Positions 33,241-44,984 of a DNA stretch of 64,000 nucleotides are shown here, one piece after another (positions within the stretch are counted from its first letter, which is position 1; each line of letters starts with the position of its first letter). Source of the DNA: Rhizoclosmatium globosum (taxonomy: Eukaryota > Chytridiomycota > Chytridiomycetes > Chytridiales > Chytriomycetaceae); assembly GCA_002104985.1 (NCBI GenBank), contig MCGO01000037.1, positions 248,001 through 312,000 of the forward strand, written 5' to 3'. The notes beneath the pieces are model-generated. The model was not told the origin of the DNA and did no database searches. It saw only the letters and a list, made by a program, of their open reading frames with translations. The position numbers and the translations under genes were made by a program.

Positions 33241-33833
33241 CCTTTGGCCCGCCCCCATTCTCCAAAAGGCGAAGGCTCTTTCATAGATTGATTCACCATA
33301 ATTTGTTCATGGAACATAAGAATAGCCTTGTGGAACAACTGCCGAAAATCTAATTTTATGCGCTGTTAGAGATAGTTGTCATCAATATTGCTTCTGTTAC
33401 ACGTTTTGATTTCCGATATTTCAAGGATGAACATCTCATGAGTGAAAGTACCACAGTAACGAAATATGCACATTTGCTAAGACGGATCAGTACAACAATG
33501 ATGAAAATACTCGCGTTACCGTAACTGGTCTGGTGACTTTCTAACAGGGCGTTCAAGGCTTTCCAAGTACTCGTGACCAAAGCAAACTTTTTCATTTGAT
33601 GTCTTGTTTCTCGCTCATTTGCTGTGGTGGCGACCAGATATTTGTATTTAGTTTTATAAAGGGGTTACCGAAATCATTCTTCCCACATTCAAAATGCATC
33701 ATACGGGAGTATATTGAAAAACAAACATATCTTTCTTCATTTCCAATTTCTCACGAGAGAAAGCCTGTAATAATTAAACGTTGTATGAAAACAACCACAG
33801 TACCAGTGTAGATCAGAAGGATATAGCTCAGAT
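33241..33833. other. intergenic, no gene seen
   Basis: About 590 bases between the kinase relic and the initiator tRNA. Short open frames show no recognisable family. Part of it may be further eroded kinase sequence. Confidence 0.4.
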
Positions 33834-33904
33834 AGCACCGTAGATCAGCGGAAGATCGCTGGGCTCATAACTCAGAGGTCGCACGATCGAAACGTGCCGG
33901 TGCT
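33834..33904 (+). tRNA. initiator tRNA-Met (CAT)
   Basis: Cloverleaf with acceptor AGCACCG/CGGTGCT and anticodon arm CTGGG-CTCATAA-CTCAG (anticodon CAT). The T arm has loop ATCGAAA. An A1-U72 pair, the GGGCTCATAA anticodon region and an A-containing T loop in place of TTC identify it as the initiator. A near-identical copy is at 49454-49524. Confidence 0.92.
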
Positions 33905-34061
33905 AGCTATTTTTGATGATTTTGCTTGCGTTCTTGAGTTGCAGGTGACTGGGCCACTTTCAATATTTGTCACAACAAGTGTCACACCCATCAATACGCG
34001 TTTGAATTCATATAGCTGTACAGGCGCATACTTTGACGATCATGGTCTTTTTATTTCCGAC

Positions 34062-36207
34062 TTATAAGTAACGCTCATTCAAATCCCTCATGACAATCGC
34101 CTTTTCCACGAGTTTCCGCCAATTACTGACAGCGCGCTTGCTTTTTACTTTGTCTGCCTTTTCTTTCGAATGCTGCATATCTTCCGTGCAGGCCTACAAA
34201 GTTAATGTGTCAGCTGAATGAAAGCGGCAAACATAAACGGAAGAACCGTACCTCCAACAATATCTCCTTGTTTTCTTTAAGTACAATGATTCCAGAGAGT
34301 ACCGGTGTCGCGCGTCCTTTATGATGTTCAAATCCAGTCTATCAAAGAGCGACGTTAGTGAACAGCCTGAACAACCGACCAACGACAAACAAACCACAAA
34401 CTAACCATAACAGGCGCATAATCAATACCAAGCTTCCTCGCAACCGCAGCCGCCCCAGGAAGCTTCACTCTAGCCCCCCAACTCGGCATCATATTCCTAT
34501 GCAACACTTCAAAATTCCCAAACCGATTCCTCGGAATCTTTCCATTCTCCAACAACTCTTCAGGAACAACCGGTTCCGTCTGCCACTCGCCATACAAATC
34601 CGTCCATTCACTTACACCACCACCACCACCGCCGACTTCATCACCCTCCATCCGCTCCGCGTTCAATCTGTCGAGTTCTTTCTCGCGTTTCTTTGCGATG
34701 CTGGTTCCACGGGATTTGACGCGTTTGAGAGGGGTTTCATTGGGTTTCACGGTGAGACCTTGTTTTCGCCAGTTTATGGCGGAGAGGACTGTGTGGACGG
34801 AGGAACGGGGGTATACAAGTTCGTTTTTGAATGTGCCGATGGAGTGGGTTGAACCTAAGGGGTGGATTACTTCTGATTGGGTCAAGTGACGTTCTAGAGC
34901 GTAACTGAATTTTTGATGGGTGAGTTGGGTTGACCAAATACTGCTGCAATTCTCACTCACATGGCGTTTCCTTTGAATCCATCGAATCGGGTGGGCATGC
35001 TTTCCTTTTCTTTGACTTTTTTGATTGCTTTTTCTTCAATGACTTCGTCGGATGTTTTCTCGCCTGAACGAGAACCAAGCCAGACGACTGTTCGCCACCA
35101 TTCCTGGTCTTCTGTCTTTTTGGGTCGCAGTTTCCCAACTCGACCGGCCCATCTTGTACTAAATCGTTCCGACACGTCGCGGAATGTGGAATCGGCATCT
35201 GGGTTGATGGATATGACGTATACTAATTGTTGCTGGTCTGGAGCAGTGAGTGGTGGTTCAAAAGAGTCATCAGAAACAATCCGATTTGTTCTGGAGCAGA
35301 AGTTGAGAGACTCGGTCGAAGATGATGCGAATTGGATTTGAGTCCATAATCGAATTGCATTCGTTTCACGAGGTGTAGGTGAAGGCATTGGGGCATCATT
35401 TGAATCTGATAGGGATGGTACACTGGTGCGATAGCAAGGTGCAAGGGCAGTTTGAGCAAATGAGATTGGTTGGGGGTGCAAAGAAGCAATAAGACGAGCA
35501 TTGAAACCAAGGAGGCGACAAAGAGCCGTGAATAGAATTGCTTTTGTGTTATCGGGTAACGAAGGAGACAGATTTCCAGCAGCATCAAGAAGATTCTGAA
35601 GAGAGGACGGCGGATCTTCCTGAGTTACGGCTGGTTCACCGGCATCCACATCCACATCCACATCCATGTCATTATTGATTATATCCGCTTTTGGATCCGA
35701 TATTTGATCAGTCTTGATTGCTGCGTCATTGGACACGCGATGCAACCACCACTGAATCAACGCGTCCAGGTCCAGACGAGTGAGATTTGGTGCATTCTTT
35801 AGTTTAGGTGGATTGAGAGAGAGCAGGATTGTGCGCAGTTCGACGTCGTTTGCCCAGTTGTTTCTCAGTTTCGCAGCAACGACAAGCGCCAACAAATGCA
35901 CTTGAACACCAACAATTCTGAGTTCGCGCATTTCTTTTGTGATTCGAATTCGTGTTAAAGTGGATTGACTTTGTTGGTTTTGAGGCTGAAACGGGATTTC
36001 GACTTCGAAGTGCTGACTTGTACTTGTACTTGTACTACTAGTAGTAGTTGTAGTAGTTGTCGTAGTTGTAGTAGTTGTCGTAGGAGGCAGGGCAGCCAGC
36101 GAAGGCGGCGGTGCCACTTCGATTTCCTCCCACACTTCGTCGTCGGTGTCGTCTTCTTCGTCGCTGTCGTCGTCGTTGTTGCTGCGTTTGCGTTTGAGGC
36201 TGTCCAT
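34062..36207 (-). CDS. RAD4: RAD4/XPC nucleotide-excision-repair damage sensor
   Basis: Start at 36207 (MDSLKRKRSNNDDDSDEED). An acidic N-terminus with a Thr run is followed by the transglutaminase-like domain (LRNNWANDVELRTILLSL, LFTALCRLLGFNARLIASLHPQP, VYVISINPDADSTFRDVS). The BHD domains come next: ESMPTRFDGFKGN to YALERHLTQSEVIHPLG and VYPRSSVHTVLSAINWRKQG (BHD1), LYGEWQTEPVVPEELLENGK and NRFGNFEVLHRNMMPSWGAR (BHD2), and ARKLGIDYAPVMTGFE-like BHD3. The end reads AVSNWRKLVEKAIVMRDLNERYL. RAD4/XPC binds distorted DNA with Rad23 and starts repair. The Asp run and (Thr)n are coded by simple repeats. It is divergent from DYNC2LI1 with only about 43 bp between start codons. Confidence 0.9.
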
Positions 36208-36250
36208 GTCCAAGTTGGTTTCGATTTGAAACAAGAAAACAAGTTTGGAA
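36208..36250. promoter_or_regulatory. 43-bp divergent spacer between RAD4 and DYNC2LI1
   Basis: The two start codons (36207 minus, 36251 plus) are separated by only 43 bases. Transcription start sites must therefore overlap, or lie inside the opposite gene. No element is recognised. Confidence 0.45.
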
Positions 36251-37869
36251 ATGTCGACTGAGAAACTCGGCCGCCTCAGCACAAACACAAACACAAACAC
36301 AAACACAAACACAAACACAAAAGATCGCGAAAAGGAAAAGAAGGACGAGTCAAAGGGTCGCCTCGATATCTGGTCACTCGCTCTCAAAGCCAGAAAGTCG
36401 GCCTCAACTACCGCAACTGATGAGGGCATTGAAACTACAATGATCGTGGTCGGAAACAAACAGGGCGGGAAGTCTAGCTTGATTCATAGGCTGCAGAATA
36501 AAGGTGGGTGTAAGTGACGCGTGTGCTCAATGGTAACAAGTAGTTAGATGACGTGCCAACTCCCACAACTGCTTTGGAGTACAGGTCGGATCCACTCTTA
36601 CATACAGCCTACAGCATCACTCACAATATATTCAGATTCGCTAGAAGCACTCGGGGTACAATCAAAGACGTGTGTCACATCTGGGAGTTAGGTTAGACGC
36701 GACGATACATGCTTTGTCAACAAACGCACAACACTACTAACAACTAAAATATATAAAAACAGCCGGCGGAACTCATCTCACAGACCTCATTGACATTCCA
36801 GTCTCAGAATCAAATATTCATCTTTCCACTTTCGTCATCGTCATTGATCTATCGACTCCCGAAACTGCCCTCCCCGTCCTCGAACACTTTCTAGATAAAG
36901 TTCAGACGCGATCTAAAAAAGTGTTGGATGGTTTAGAGGCTCGAGGATCGAAACGACCGAAAGGTTTGAAACAGTTTGCTTTCAAAAAGTATGGGAATGA
37001 GCATCCGGATGTGAACAAGTTGAGTTTATACCATGATTGATCATTTGATGATATCTATAAGCTTATACTTACTTATTTCCTTGTAAAGTGATAGCATGTA
37101 CATTTGTCCTGTTCCCATTGTAATTGTGGGAGCAAAATATGATCTGTTCCGTGACTTGGAGCCCGAAAAACGTAAACTCTTTTGCAAAACATTGCGTTTT
37201 CTTGCACATACGAACGGGGCTACTTTGATATTCGCGAATTTGAAGGACGACACTTCGTGTGCCAAAGTGAGGAGGGTGCTGAACCACCACGCCTTCCGGT
37301 CGAATCCATTGCAGGAAGTCAATGTTGACTACAACAAACCCATTGTAATTACTCCTGGTAGAGTAGAGCCAAATTTATTTTGAAAAGTGCACTAACAGCA
37401 ATCAAATATCTCCAGGCCAAGACTCGTTTTCACAGATTGGTCCACCGCCATCTGAAGCTGGGAAAGACGCAGTGGGTAGAAAGTTTGCGAGTTATGATAA
37501 ATGGAGGAATGATTTCGATCGATACTTTCCACCGAAAAAAGGTTTGTTACTTCATTCAGATTTTCTCAAATTCATTGTGACCATAGACTCCACTTCCAAA
37601 CTCGAACCAATTGATTTCAGCAAGTATCCTGAACCGCGGATTGATGCCCTGAGGGCACAAAAAGAGTTGAGTGTACTTCAGTTCGAGTTTCGTTTGCTAA
37701 ACACATAAACACCTTCAGTGAAGAATTAGAAAGAATGAGAAGGAATCAGCAACAAAAGATTCCAGTAAAGGAGCTTTTGTCTATGGTATCTGGGACACAG
37801 CAAAAATCATCAGGAGGTGCAAATGGAAAAGGTTACTCGCGCTCAAAAGCGATGGGTATGGCACAATAA
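36251..37869 (+). CDS. DYNC2LI1: dynein-2 light intermediate chain (DYNC2LI1/D1bLIC)
   Basis: Multi-exon gene starting MSTEKLGRLS followed by a (Asn-Thr) run coded by an ACAAAC repeat (about 36276-36318). It has DIWSLALKAR, the P-loop MIVVGNKQGGKSSLIHR, then CHIWELGGG, LTDLIDIPVSESNIHLSTFVIVIDLS and VPIVIVGAKYDLFRDLEPEKRKLFCKTLRFLAH. Further on are the C-terminal FSQIGPPPSEAG, the segment DFSKYPEPRIDALRAQKELE and KIPVKELLSMV. These match DYNC2LI1, a subunit of the retrograde intraflagellar-transport motor. Its presence supports a ciliated life stage. Several short introns interrupt the gene. Confidence 0.88.
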
Positions 37870-38038
37870 ACTCATATATAAGACGCGTCTATTTAGTATT
37901 CCTCTAATATGTGTCTTAATTGACAACTGAATGCGATCAATTACCAAGCAACCGACCAGGGGTCAATCAACCACCTAACCACCGACATCCAAAAAAACCT
38001 TTGAATTCGCCTCAAATACCCAGTTCCCCCCTTCTCCA

Positions 38039-40759
38039 ATGATTCCAACCTTCCTCCTCCCCGCAACCCTTCTCCTCCTCACCCACCTCCCAGAAACAAC
38101 CAGCAAAACATCTCTTGGATGCTACCCACCCGCCAACGCAAACCAAACATACATCCAAGGCTCATACACATCCTTCTCCGGAAACAACTACCTCTTCCAA
38201 AACAACACGTGGACGGAACCAACGCCGTGCGACACGACCCTCCCCGCGACATGTTTCCCCGCCGCGTTGCTCTCGAGCGCTGAGTTTTTGGTTGGCGGGC
38301 AGATTGGCTTTAATGGATCGAATTATGTTATGGGGGATTTTGGGGAGTGGATTGGGTTGGGGGAATGTATACCCAAACCGGTGAATGTTACGGCGGCGGA
38401 GCTGGCGAGTGCCGGGTTTGGTGGAATCTCGCGGCGGGCGGTTGTGAAGGATTATGAGACGTGTTTGGTCGGGGATGTTTGTAGTGGTGCTGCAAGTGGG
38501 TTTGTGTGTTGTGTTGCGCCGGCGGATGTTAAGGCGGGGAAGTCGACTTGTCGGCCTGCGAGTGGTGAGTTCGTTGTTTTTTGGTGAGGTGGAGGCTGGG
38601 GGGAGTATATTAATGGAAATGATACGTAGATTGTGCGGTTGTTAGTGAAACTGTTCCGAACTGGTCTACTTGCTCCCTTTTGAACGGGGATGTTTGTGAG
38701 ACTGGATTTACATGTTGTGTGGCTCCTGCTGATGTTGCAACGGGGAAATCAACGTGCCGTTTACCAAATTGTAAGAGTGTCCAACTGTTTCGGACATGCA
38801 ACTGACCGCCAGCCAAAGATTGTTCCAACACAGCCGAAACAATTCCTGACTATGAAACTTGCTCTTCTAGTGCGGGTGATGTTTGCTCTACTTCTGCGTT
38901 CGTTTGTTGTATTGCTCCAGCAGATGCTCTCAGCGGGAAGACCACTTGCCGACCTAGCACAGGTTAGAAACTAAACTTCCTGGTTTTAAATCTAATCATA
39001 TTCCTATAGATTGCTGGACGAAAAATGTTGTCGCGGATTACTTGACGTGTCAAACTGGCGATATTTGTTCAAGCAATGCAAACGGTTTTACATGTTGTAC
39101 CGCTCCAGCCGATGTGTCAACTGGTAAAACTACTTGCCGTCCATCCACAGGTGAGTCCGTATTTTCTTCTTATTTTGACCTCACATTCTTTGATTCAGAT
39201 TGCGAAGCAAGTTCTTCCTCTACCATAATAGCTGATTATGTTACTTGTCGCACTGGAAATGTATGTGCGAGTGCTGGAAGAGGGTTTGTATGCTGCACTG
39301 CGCCAGCGGATGCTCCCAGTGGGAAAATGACGTGTCGACCAAGTACAGGTTTGTTTAAGTTACTGTGTCATCGTAATTAACTTTTCCTTGTAGACTGTAG
39401 TAGCTCAAAGACACCAGTAGCAGATTGGACAACCTGTTATACAGGTGATGTTTGTTCGAGCGCGGCAAAAGGTTACGTTTGTTGTGTTGCTCCTGCTGAT
39501 GTAATGAGCGGTAAAAGCACTTGCCGACCAAGTAACGGTAAAGAATCGCACTCCGCAAAAGACTCGATTAATGTTATGAAAATAGACTGCGCGTCTGCTA
39601 AAACAACGTCGACTGTTTCGGCTGCCAAAACCACGACGACATCAAAAAGTGCTTCAACGCTCTTGGTCCCACAAACAAAAACGACAACGAAAACAACAAC
39701 AAAGATTTTTACTACAACGACTACCACGAACGGAGTAAGTTTTCCTTTTGAGATATCTAACCAGAGCTAAGTATTTAATAGCCAACACCAACTATGTTTG
39801 CTGGAGTCAATTGTTATTTCATATATTCGCTCCAACCAACCACTCAAGAAACGATTCTTTTAGCCCTCTCCAGTATCAAGGTTCAAACTGTGCGCATATT
39901 TATAACGTCGTTCTGGCAAGGTGGAAAAGGAACTGACGCAGTTGGATCTTCCGACCTTGAACTTGGTACAGTCGGCACGTACAACGACGGTGTGCTTCAA
40001 CAAATTGATGCTCTAATGCCACTCTTGGTAAAATACGGAATTAAACTTCAAGTAACGATGCATGATCGATGGAATTTGGACAATACGTGGGGAATCTGTG
40101 ACGCGTATTGTCAAACGTTTTGTAGTGGTGGGTCCAATTTGCAAGGATTCTACAACAATCCTGTTGCTGCCGCCGCGTTCGACGCTCGCATCTCTCACAT
40201 TTTGAACCACAAAAATACCAAAATGGGTAACCGGGCCTGGAAGGATATCCCCGAAGCAATCCATTCCTTTGAAATCCAAAATGAAGGGCAGGGTTCTAGT
40301 AACGGAGTCAATCAGTTCACGAATCCGGATTGGTGGTGTAGTCGTGCCGCTACAGTTCGGCAATTACTTGGACAAGGGAATCCTATTCTTGTTTCAACTG
40401 GTGGAGGTCAAGACTTCTTCCACTCACTGATTGACCAGAACTTTGCCTGCAAGGACATTGATATCGTCGCAATGCATTCGTACAACAATGACATCAACGA
40501 CGTGACCTACAACCTGAACTTGGCTGCACAGTTGGCTCAGTTGAATGGGAAGAAAGTGTTTTTCGAGGAGTTTGGGGCAACAAGCAACAAGGGGTCTTGG
40601 ATCGCACAAGTTGCAACCGTTGCAAATAAGTTGCAGATTCCTTGGATGCCGTGGCAGGTTTCGAGCGTGTCTATCAATAATGATTATGAGTTTTGGACGG
40701 ATGATTATGGTGCTTGGACGCAGTTTGGGCAATATGCACAGGCTGCTCTTGCTTACTGA
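38039..40759 (+). CDS. secreted GH5-like glycoside hydrolase with six Cys-rich exon-encoded modules
   Basis: Eight exons (38039-38564, 38630-38770, 38813-38962, 39010-39150, 39199-39348, 39394-39537, 39586-39734, 39782-40759) give 792 residues. A signal peptide (MIPTFLLPATLLLLTHLP) is followed by an N-terminal Cys domain shared with the next gene (LGCYPP to WIGLGEC). Six modules of 47-50 residues come next, each of the form TC..GDVC....GFVCCVAPAD...GKSTCRP. Modules 2-6 each fill one symmetrical phase-1 exon. A Thr/Lys linker leads to the catalytic domain (MFAGVNCYF, LHDRWNLD-like HDRWNLDNTWGICDAYC). The likely acid/base Glu is in FEIQNEGQ and the nucleophile in VFFEEFGA. The modules may bind a wall polysaccharide, but this is inference. 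Substrate is probably a mannan- or glucan-type polymer. Confidence 0.82.
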
Positions 40760-40920
40760 ATGGAGGAGTTCAGGACATTTTTTGTGAGTATTTAATAAAT
40801 TATTATGGTTTGTAAATTTGGTGGCTGTTGGTCTGTGCTTCAAACGTCAACCCCTTGTCTCAAAATGAAAGAACTGTTGGCTGCGAAAAGTTTCAGCCCA
40901 AACTGTGATTCTTTGTTGAT

Positions 40921-42513
40921 ATGATACAACGGACTCTGACTTTAAGGCCGCTTCAATTCTTGATTCTTGGGATTCTCCACAGCAATTGTGTGCTTGCCCT
41001 GGGATGTTACCCGTCTGACTCTCTCTTAAATCAAACCCTCATTCAAGGCTCTCACGCTGGCTTCAATGGCTACAACTACATCCGAATCAACGAATACTGG
41101 ACACAAGCCACAGCCTGCGACACCAAATCCGCAGCTATCTGCTACCCCGTCGCGTTACTAGACTCAGCAGAATATCCAATCGGAGGACAGGCTACATACA
41201 ACAGCCAGAACTTTGTCATGACTGAATTTGGGGTTTGGATTGGGCTTGGGCCTTGTGTACCTCGCGTTATAACGAGTTCTGGTGTTTCTGGGAATGTGAC
41301 GGTGTCGGGTAGTGGGAAAAGGAGGAATGATGATTGTGAAGATTTGGGGTATGATGTTGTTCTTGAGGAACTTGGTAGACGGGGTGTGCTGGTTACAACA
41401 ACAACTAAAACTAAGAAGAGTACGACAACAACAAAGAAGACAACAACAACAAAAACTAAGACGACTGTAACTACTTCAACAGTAAGTCCTATTAAAATCG
41501 CTTACTATATTGATATTTTAATACAAATAGCTGTTGCCAACTCCGACAATGTTTGCTGGCGCAAACTGCTACTTTCTTCATTCGCTTCCAAAGTCAACCC
41601 AAATCACTATTTTGACAGCTCTACAAGCCGCCAAAGTTCACACTATACGGATTATCATCACGTCATTCTATCAAAACGGGAAAGGAACTGAATCGTTGGG
41701 ATCAACAGACCTGGAGCTCGGAGCCATTGGAGAATATAATGACGGAATCCTACAACAAATTGACGCTCTGATGGCCACCGCTCTTCAGTACCGAATCAAA
41801 CTCCAAATCACCCTACATGACCGTTGGAACCTTGACAGCACGTACGGAATCTGCGACGCGTACTGTCAAGCATTCTGTAACGGCGGAAAAGACCTACAAG
41901 GCTTCTACAACAACATCCTCGCCGACACAGCCTTCGATGCTCGAACCGCCCATATCCTCACCCACAAGAACCCATACCTCGGAAACCGCGCGTGGAAAGA
42001 CATACCCGAAGCGATCCACGCGTTCGAGATCCAGAACGACGCACAGGGGACAAGTAACGGAATAAACCAGTTCACGAACCCGGATTGGTGGTGCTCCCGT
42101 GCAACAGAGGTGCGAAAACTGCTTGGGAAAGCGAATCGGATTTTAGTATCCACGGGGGGCGGACAGGATTTCGCGCATTCGTTGGTTGAACAGAATTTCG
42201 CGTGTAAAGATGTGGATATAGTTGCGATGCATTCGTACAAGAACGATATAACTGATTTGACTGTGAATTTGAATTTGTCGGCGCAGTTGGGGAAGTTGCA
42301 TGGGAAGCGTGTGTATTTGGGAGAGTTTGGGGCGATGATGGGGAAAGGGGCGTGGATTGCTCAGGTTGCGCAGGTTGCGAATAAGCTCAAGATTCCTTGG
42401 ATGCCGTGGGGAGTTTCTAGTGTTCCATCAACAATGACTATGAGTTTTGGACGGATGATTGGAATACGTGGGGTCTTTTTAGTCAGTATTCTCAAGCGGC
42501 GTTGCTCTATTGA
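40921..42513 (+). CDS. secreted GH5-like paralog lacking the Cys-rich modules; acid/base Glu replaced by Asp
   Basis: Two exons, 40921-41481 and 41531-42513. Signal peptide (LRPLQFLILGILHSNCVLA), the same N-terminal Cys domain (LGCYPSDSLLNQTLIQGSHA to WIGLGPCVPR), a Thr/Lys linker and the same catalytic domain as the upstream neighbour. The region that should read QNE is FEIQNDAQ here, so the presumed acid/base Glu is Asp. The nucleophile region VYLGEFGA is kept. The frame breaks near 42430. Adding one C to GTTCCA gives a C-terminus INNDYEFWTDD like the paralog and a stop at 42511. The Cys-rich modules of the neighbour are absent. It is a tandem duplicate, possibly with reduced or altered activity. 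Confidence 0.78.
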
Positions 42514-42578
42514 CTCTGTTCTTCCTCATAAGTAAAAGATGTTCGGTATCAAAATGATGGTATCAGTTCTATTGTAAA

Positions 42579-43546
42579 TCACATTTGAGAAACGGAAGGA
42601 CCATCATCGTCTTCGTCATTCAAAACAGATGAATCAGCTGACCGTGAACTAATCTTGTGGATTAAAGTTTCTCGAATCCATGTTAGGATATCTGTTGAAA
42701 GTCCAGGTACTGCTGACTCAAGAGACTCCATCAATTTATTTTTCGACTGAGTCTCATCTGTAGTTGATGTGTCAAACTCATCCAATATCGCTTTATGCGA
42801 TTCCACAAATGCAGCGATGCGACTGAAATCTTTGTGCTTGTATAACTGAAAGACAGGATTCTCGAGTAGATTTGGCTGAATTGTGATTTCCAAAAGCCAT
42901 TTCGCTTCACGCATAGCCAAGGCAGAAATCAAAGGAGATGATGGTTGTGACAGAACAAGGATTTCTGAAGCTTCAATGAAGGCTCGGTAATCACGAGCCC
43001 GAACTTTCAAGTAATGAGGCAGTTGGTTCAGAGCACGAGCATAGAAACCCAGTTTCTTGAGTAGCTGAATATGAAATAGAAAGCTTCCCGCAGTAGTTTG
43101 AGTCGGATGGGACAGATTGACATCTTCACAGCTTCCAGAATGTCCAACGCAGATTCCAAGTTTCCAAGGCGTACCTCTGAGCGTGCAGCAATATCACATA
43201 TTTCAAGACAAGCAAACTTCTTGTCACGTTTTCTGTTTTCAGCAAGCCATGACCGTGCAATAGCAGTGGCAGATTGATATTTCCCCAACATAAACTCTCG
43301 TTCCACGAGTGATTGAATGTTTGAAGGATTGAGTTTGTTTCCATTGAATATAGCAGCAAAAGAGGATGAATCCATGTTCTTCAGGGCTTCATCAGCCGCC
43401 TCTGACACAAACAGTCCATCCTTCGCAAGTGGAAGTGGATACGAAGAAACAGTCACGTGCCGCGGAGGTGCCGTTGACGCATCCGAAAAGAGATCGTCGT
43501 CGAATCCGTCGAGTGAGAAAACGGAGGATGAATCATCGGTTGCCAT
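42579..43546 (-). CDS. helical-repeat (TPR-like) protein, function unknown
   Basis: Starts MATDDSSSVFSLDGFDDDLF with an acidic, disordered N-terminus. It continues with paired helices of TPR character: SLVEREFMLGKYQSATAIAR, ACLEICDIAARSEVRLGNLE and SALDILEAVK. Then LGFYARALNQLPHYLKVRAR and DYRAFIEASEILVLSQPSSP follow. The tail is acidic. The frame breaks near 43075; one T added to the CTTTCT stretch joins LLREAF to LFHIQLLKKLG. I do not recognise an orthologue. Confidence 0.6.
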
Positions 43547-43601
43547 TTTGGTGGTTGTTGTTTTTGAAGAAGAAAAAGAAGAAGAAAGAAAGAAGAGACA
43601 A

Positions 43602-44363
43602 ATGGTTTGTTCTTCTTTGCTGGACGACTCGTCTGACTCACCTTCTCTTTTCTCTTTCGCAACTAGAACAACAATCAACCAGACAGACATGAACTGTTTC
43701 TGATTCCAGATGGAATGGAGAAGGGTGTGTTTTGCTGTTTGCCTCCTAGTACTTTGCACTCGAACACTAACCCCTCTCTCACCAGTCTCAATGCAGAAAG
43801 ACTCAAAGATCCCGAATGCTGCTACATTTACCGTCCTCAAAGAAGACCATACCCTCGCTAACTTCTGAGAGCGTGAGTCTTGTCTCGAACTCCTCCACAC
43901 ACCACCCTTCTTCAGTCCCCATACGCAGCGAGCATATAACATGAGCAGCGGAAACAAAAATTTGCATGAGAGTCGTTGGAATGACCGCATCGAGAGATAA
44001 TCGAGATGTGTGCGCAGCCTGCAGAACAAACATCAAACTCAGATGTCAACAATCTACATAACACTCATTGACATATAATAATCATAGACAACTCCTCAAA
44101 AATCCAAAAGTTCTCTTTGCGGCTACAAAATTCCCCACCCTCTTGAGCACACTTTCATTTTGAAGATTCAAACTACACCCGACACAAATCCCCTCGACGT
44201 ATTTATCCTCGAATCTGCAAATATTATTCGCGAGCTTGGCGATTTGAACAAAAAGTTTCAGGTGAGTCCATTGAGTGAACTCGAGAGGGCTGGATGCTCG
44301 ATTTGCATGATTGGATGGAGTCGCAGCCAGTGTGAACTTCAAGAGGAAATGGAGGGAAACTAG
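43602..44363 (+). CDS. RPB11: RPB11, RNA polymerase II subunit
   Basis: The pieces read ELFLIPDGMEK, then VSMQKDSKIPNAATFTVLKEDHTLANFLR, QLLKNPKVLFAATKFP, KIQTTPDTNPLDVFILESAN and IIRELGDLNKKFQ. This is the full RPB11 pattern, including the KEDHTL motif of the alpha-like dimerisation fold; RPB11 pairs with RPB3. Two single bases are missing, one in ANFLR near 43863 and one in the CCCC run near 44136 (FP-HPLEHTF), both repaired by one C. The start is uncertain. A single-codon first exon at 43602 followed by an intron ending CAACTAG is one possibility. The intron after ANFLRA is unusually long (about 220 nt). Confidence 0.8.
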
Positions 44364-44696
44364 CAACAACGCATGGGAGTCGGAAGGTTTAAGCCTGGTC
44401 AGAAGTTCTCAGCGTTTCCTTGCGTTTTACAACAAGTGACATGGCCATGCCTTTGTATACACCAATATTCATACTAATGATATGAATACATAGAACCAAC
44501 TCACGTTACATGGATTGGACAGTGGCGATTTCGGTGCTTCGAGTCGAATGGACTTCTAATAAATGTACATTCATCTGCCAAAGCTGTACCTTATCTTCAA
44601 TCTTCTTGTGGCGAAATTACCTGGATTTGACGACCTGCGACAAAGTGCCGTAAGTCTTCCCCTTTCATAAATAGTTTTGATAGCTAGGATTTCCAA
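44364..44696. other. intergenic, no gene seen
   Basis: About 330 bases between RPB11 and the tRNA pair. No feature is recognised. Confidence 0.5.
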
Positions 44697-44769
44697 GCCT
44701 AGCTAGCTCAATCGGTAGAGCGTGAGACTCTTAATCTCAAGGTTGTGGGTTCGACCCCCACGTTGGGCT
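44697..44769 (+). tRNA. tRNA-Lys (CTT)
   Basis: Acceptor GCCTAGC/GTTGGGC, D arm TAGCTCAATCGGTAGAGC, anticodon arm GAGACTCTTAATCTC with anticodon CTT, and T arm GTGGGTTCGACCCCCAC. No intron. Confidence 0.93.
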
Positions 44770-44773
44770 TGCT

Positions 44774-44846
44774 GTTCTCGTGGTGTAGTAGGTTATCACA
44801 CCAGTCTAACACACTGGTGGTCCCCAGTTCGAACCTGGGCGAGAAC
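44774..44846 (+). tRNA. tRNA-Val (AAC)
   Basis: Acceptor GTTCTCG/CGAGAAC, anticodon arm CCAGT-CTAACAC-ACTGG with anticodon AAC, and T arm CCCAGTTCGAACCTGGG. It lies four bases after the tRNA-Lys, so the two may be co-transcribed. Confidence 0.93.
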
Positions 44847-44984
44847 ATTTTCTCTTTCTCTCCTACTTTATTCTTCTTTCTTCTTCACTAGTTCATGCCG
44901 CAACCGCTTCTTCCACTCTGTTGTTCTTTGCTGCAAACTTTCAGTTTTTTTCGCTTTGTGTGAATTTCGTATCTTAAATTCAGT

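Noticed and set aside
33834..33904. Elongator tRNA-Met
   Set aside because: The A1-U72 pair, GGGCTCATAA anticodon region and ATCGAAA T loop fit the initiator, not the elongator.
43871..44089. Minus-strand ORF inside the long RPB11 intron as a gene
   Set aside because: It is short, lacks a recognisable domain and lies antisense to an intron flanked by clear RPB11 exons.
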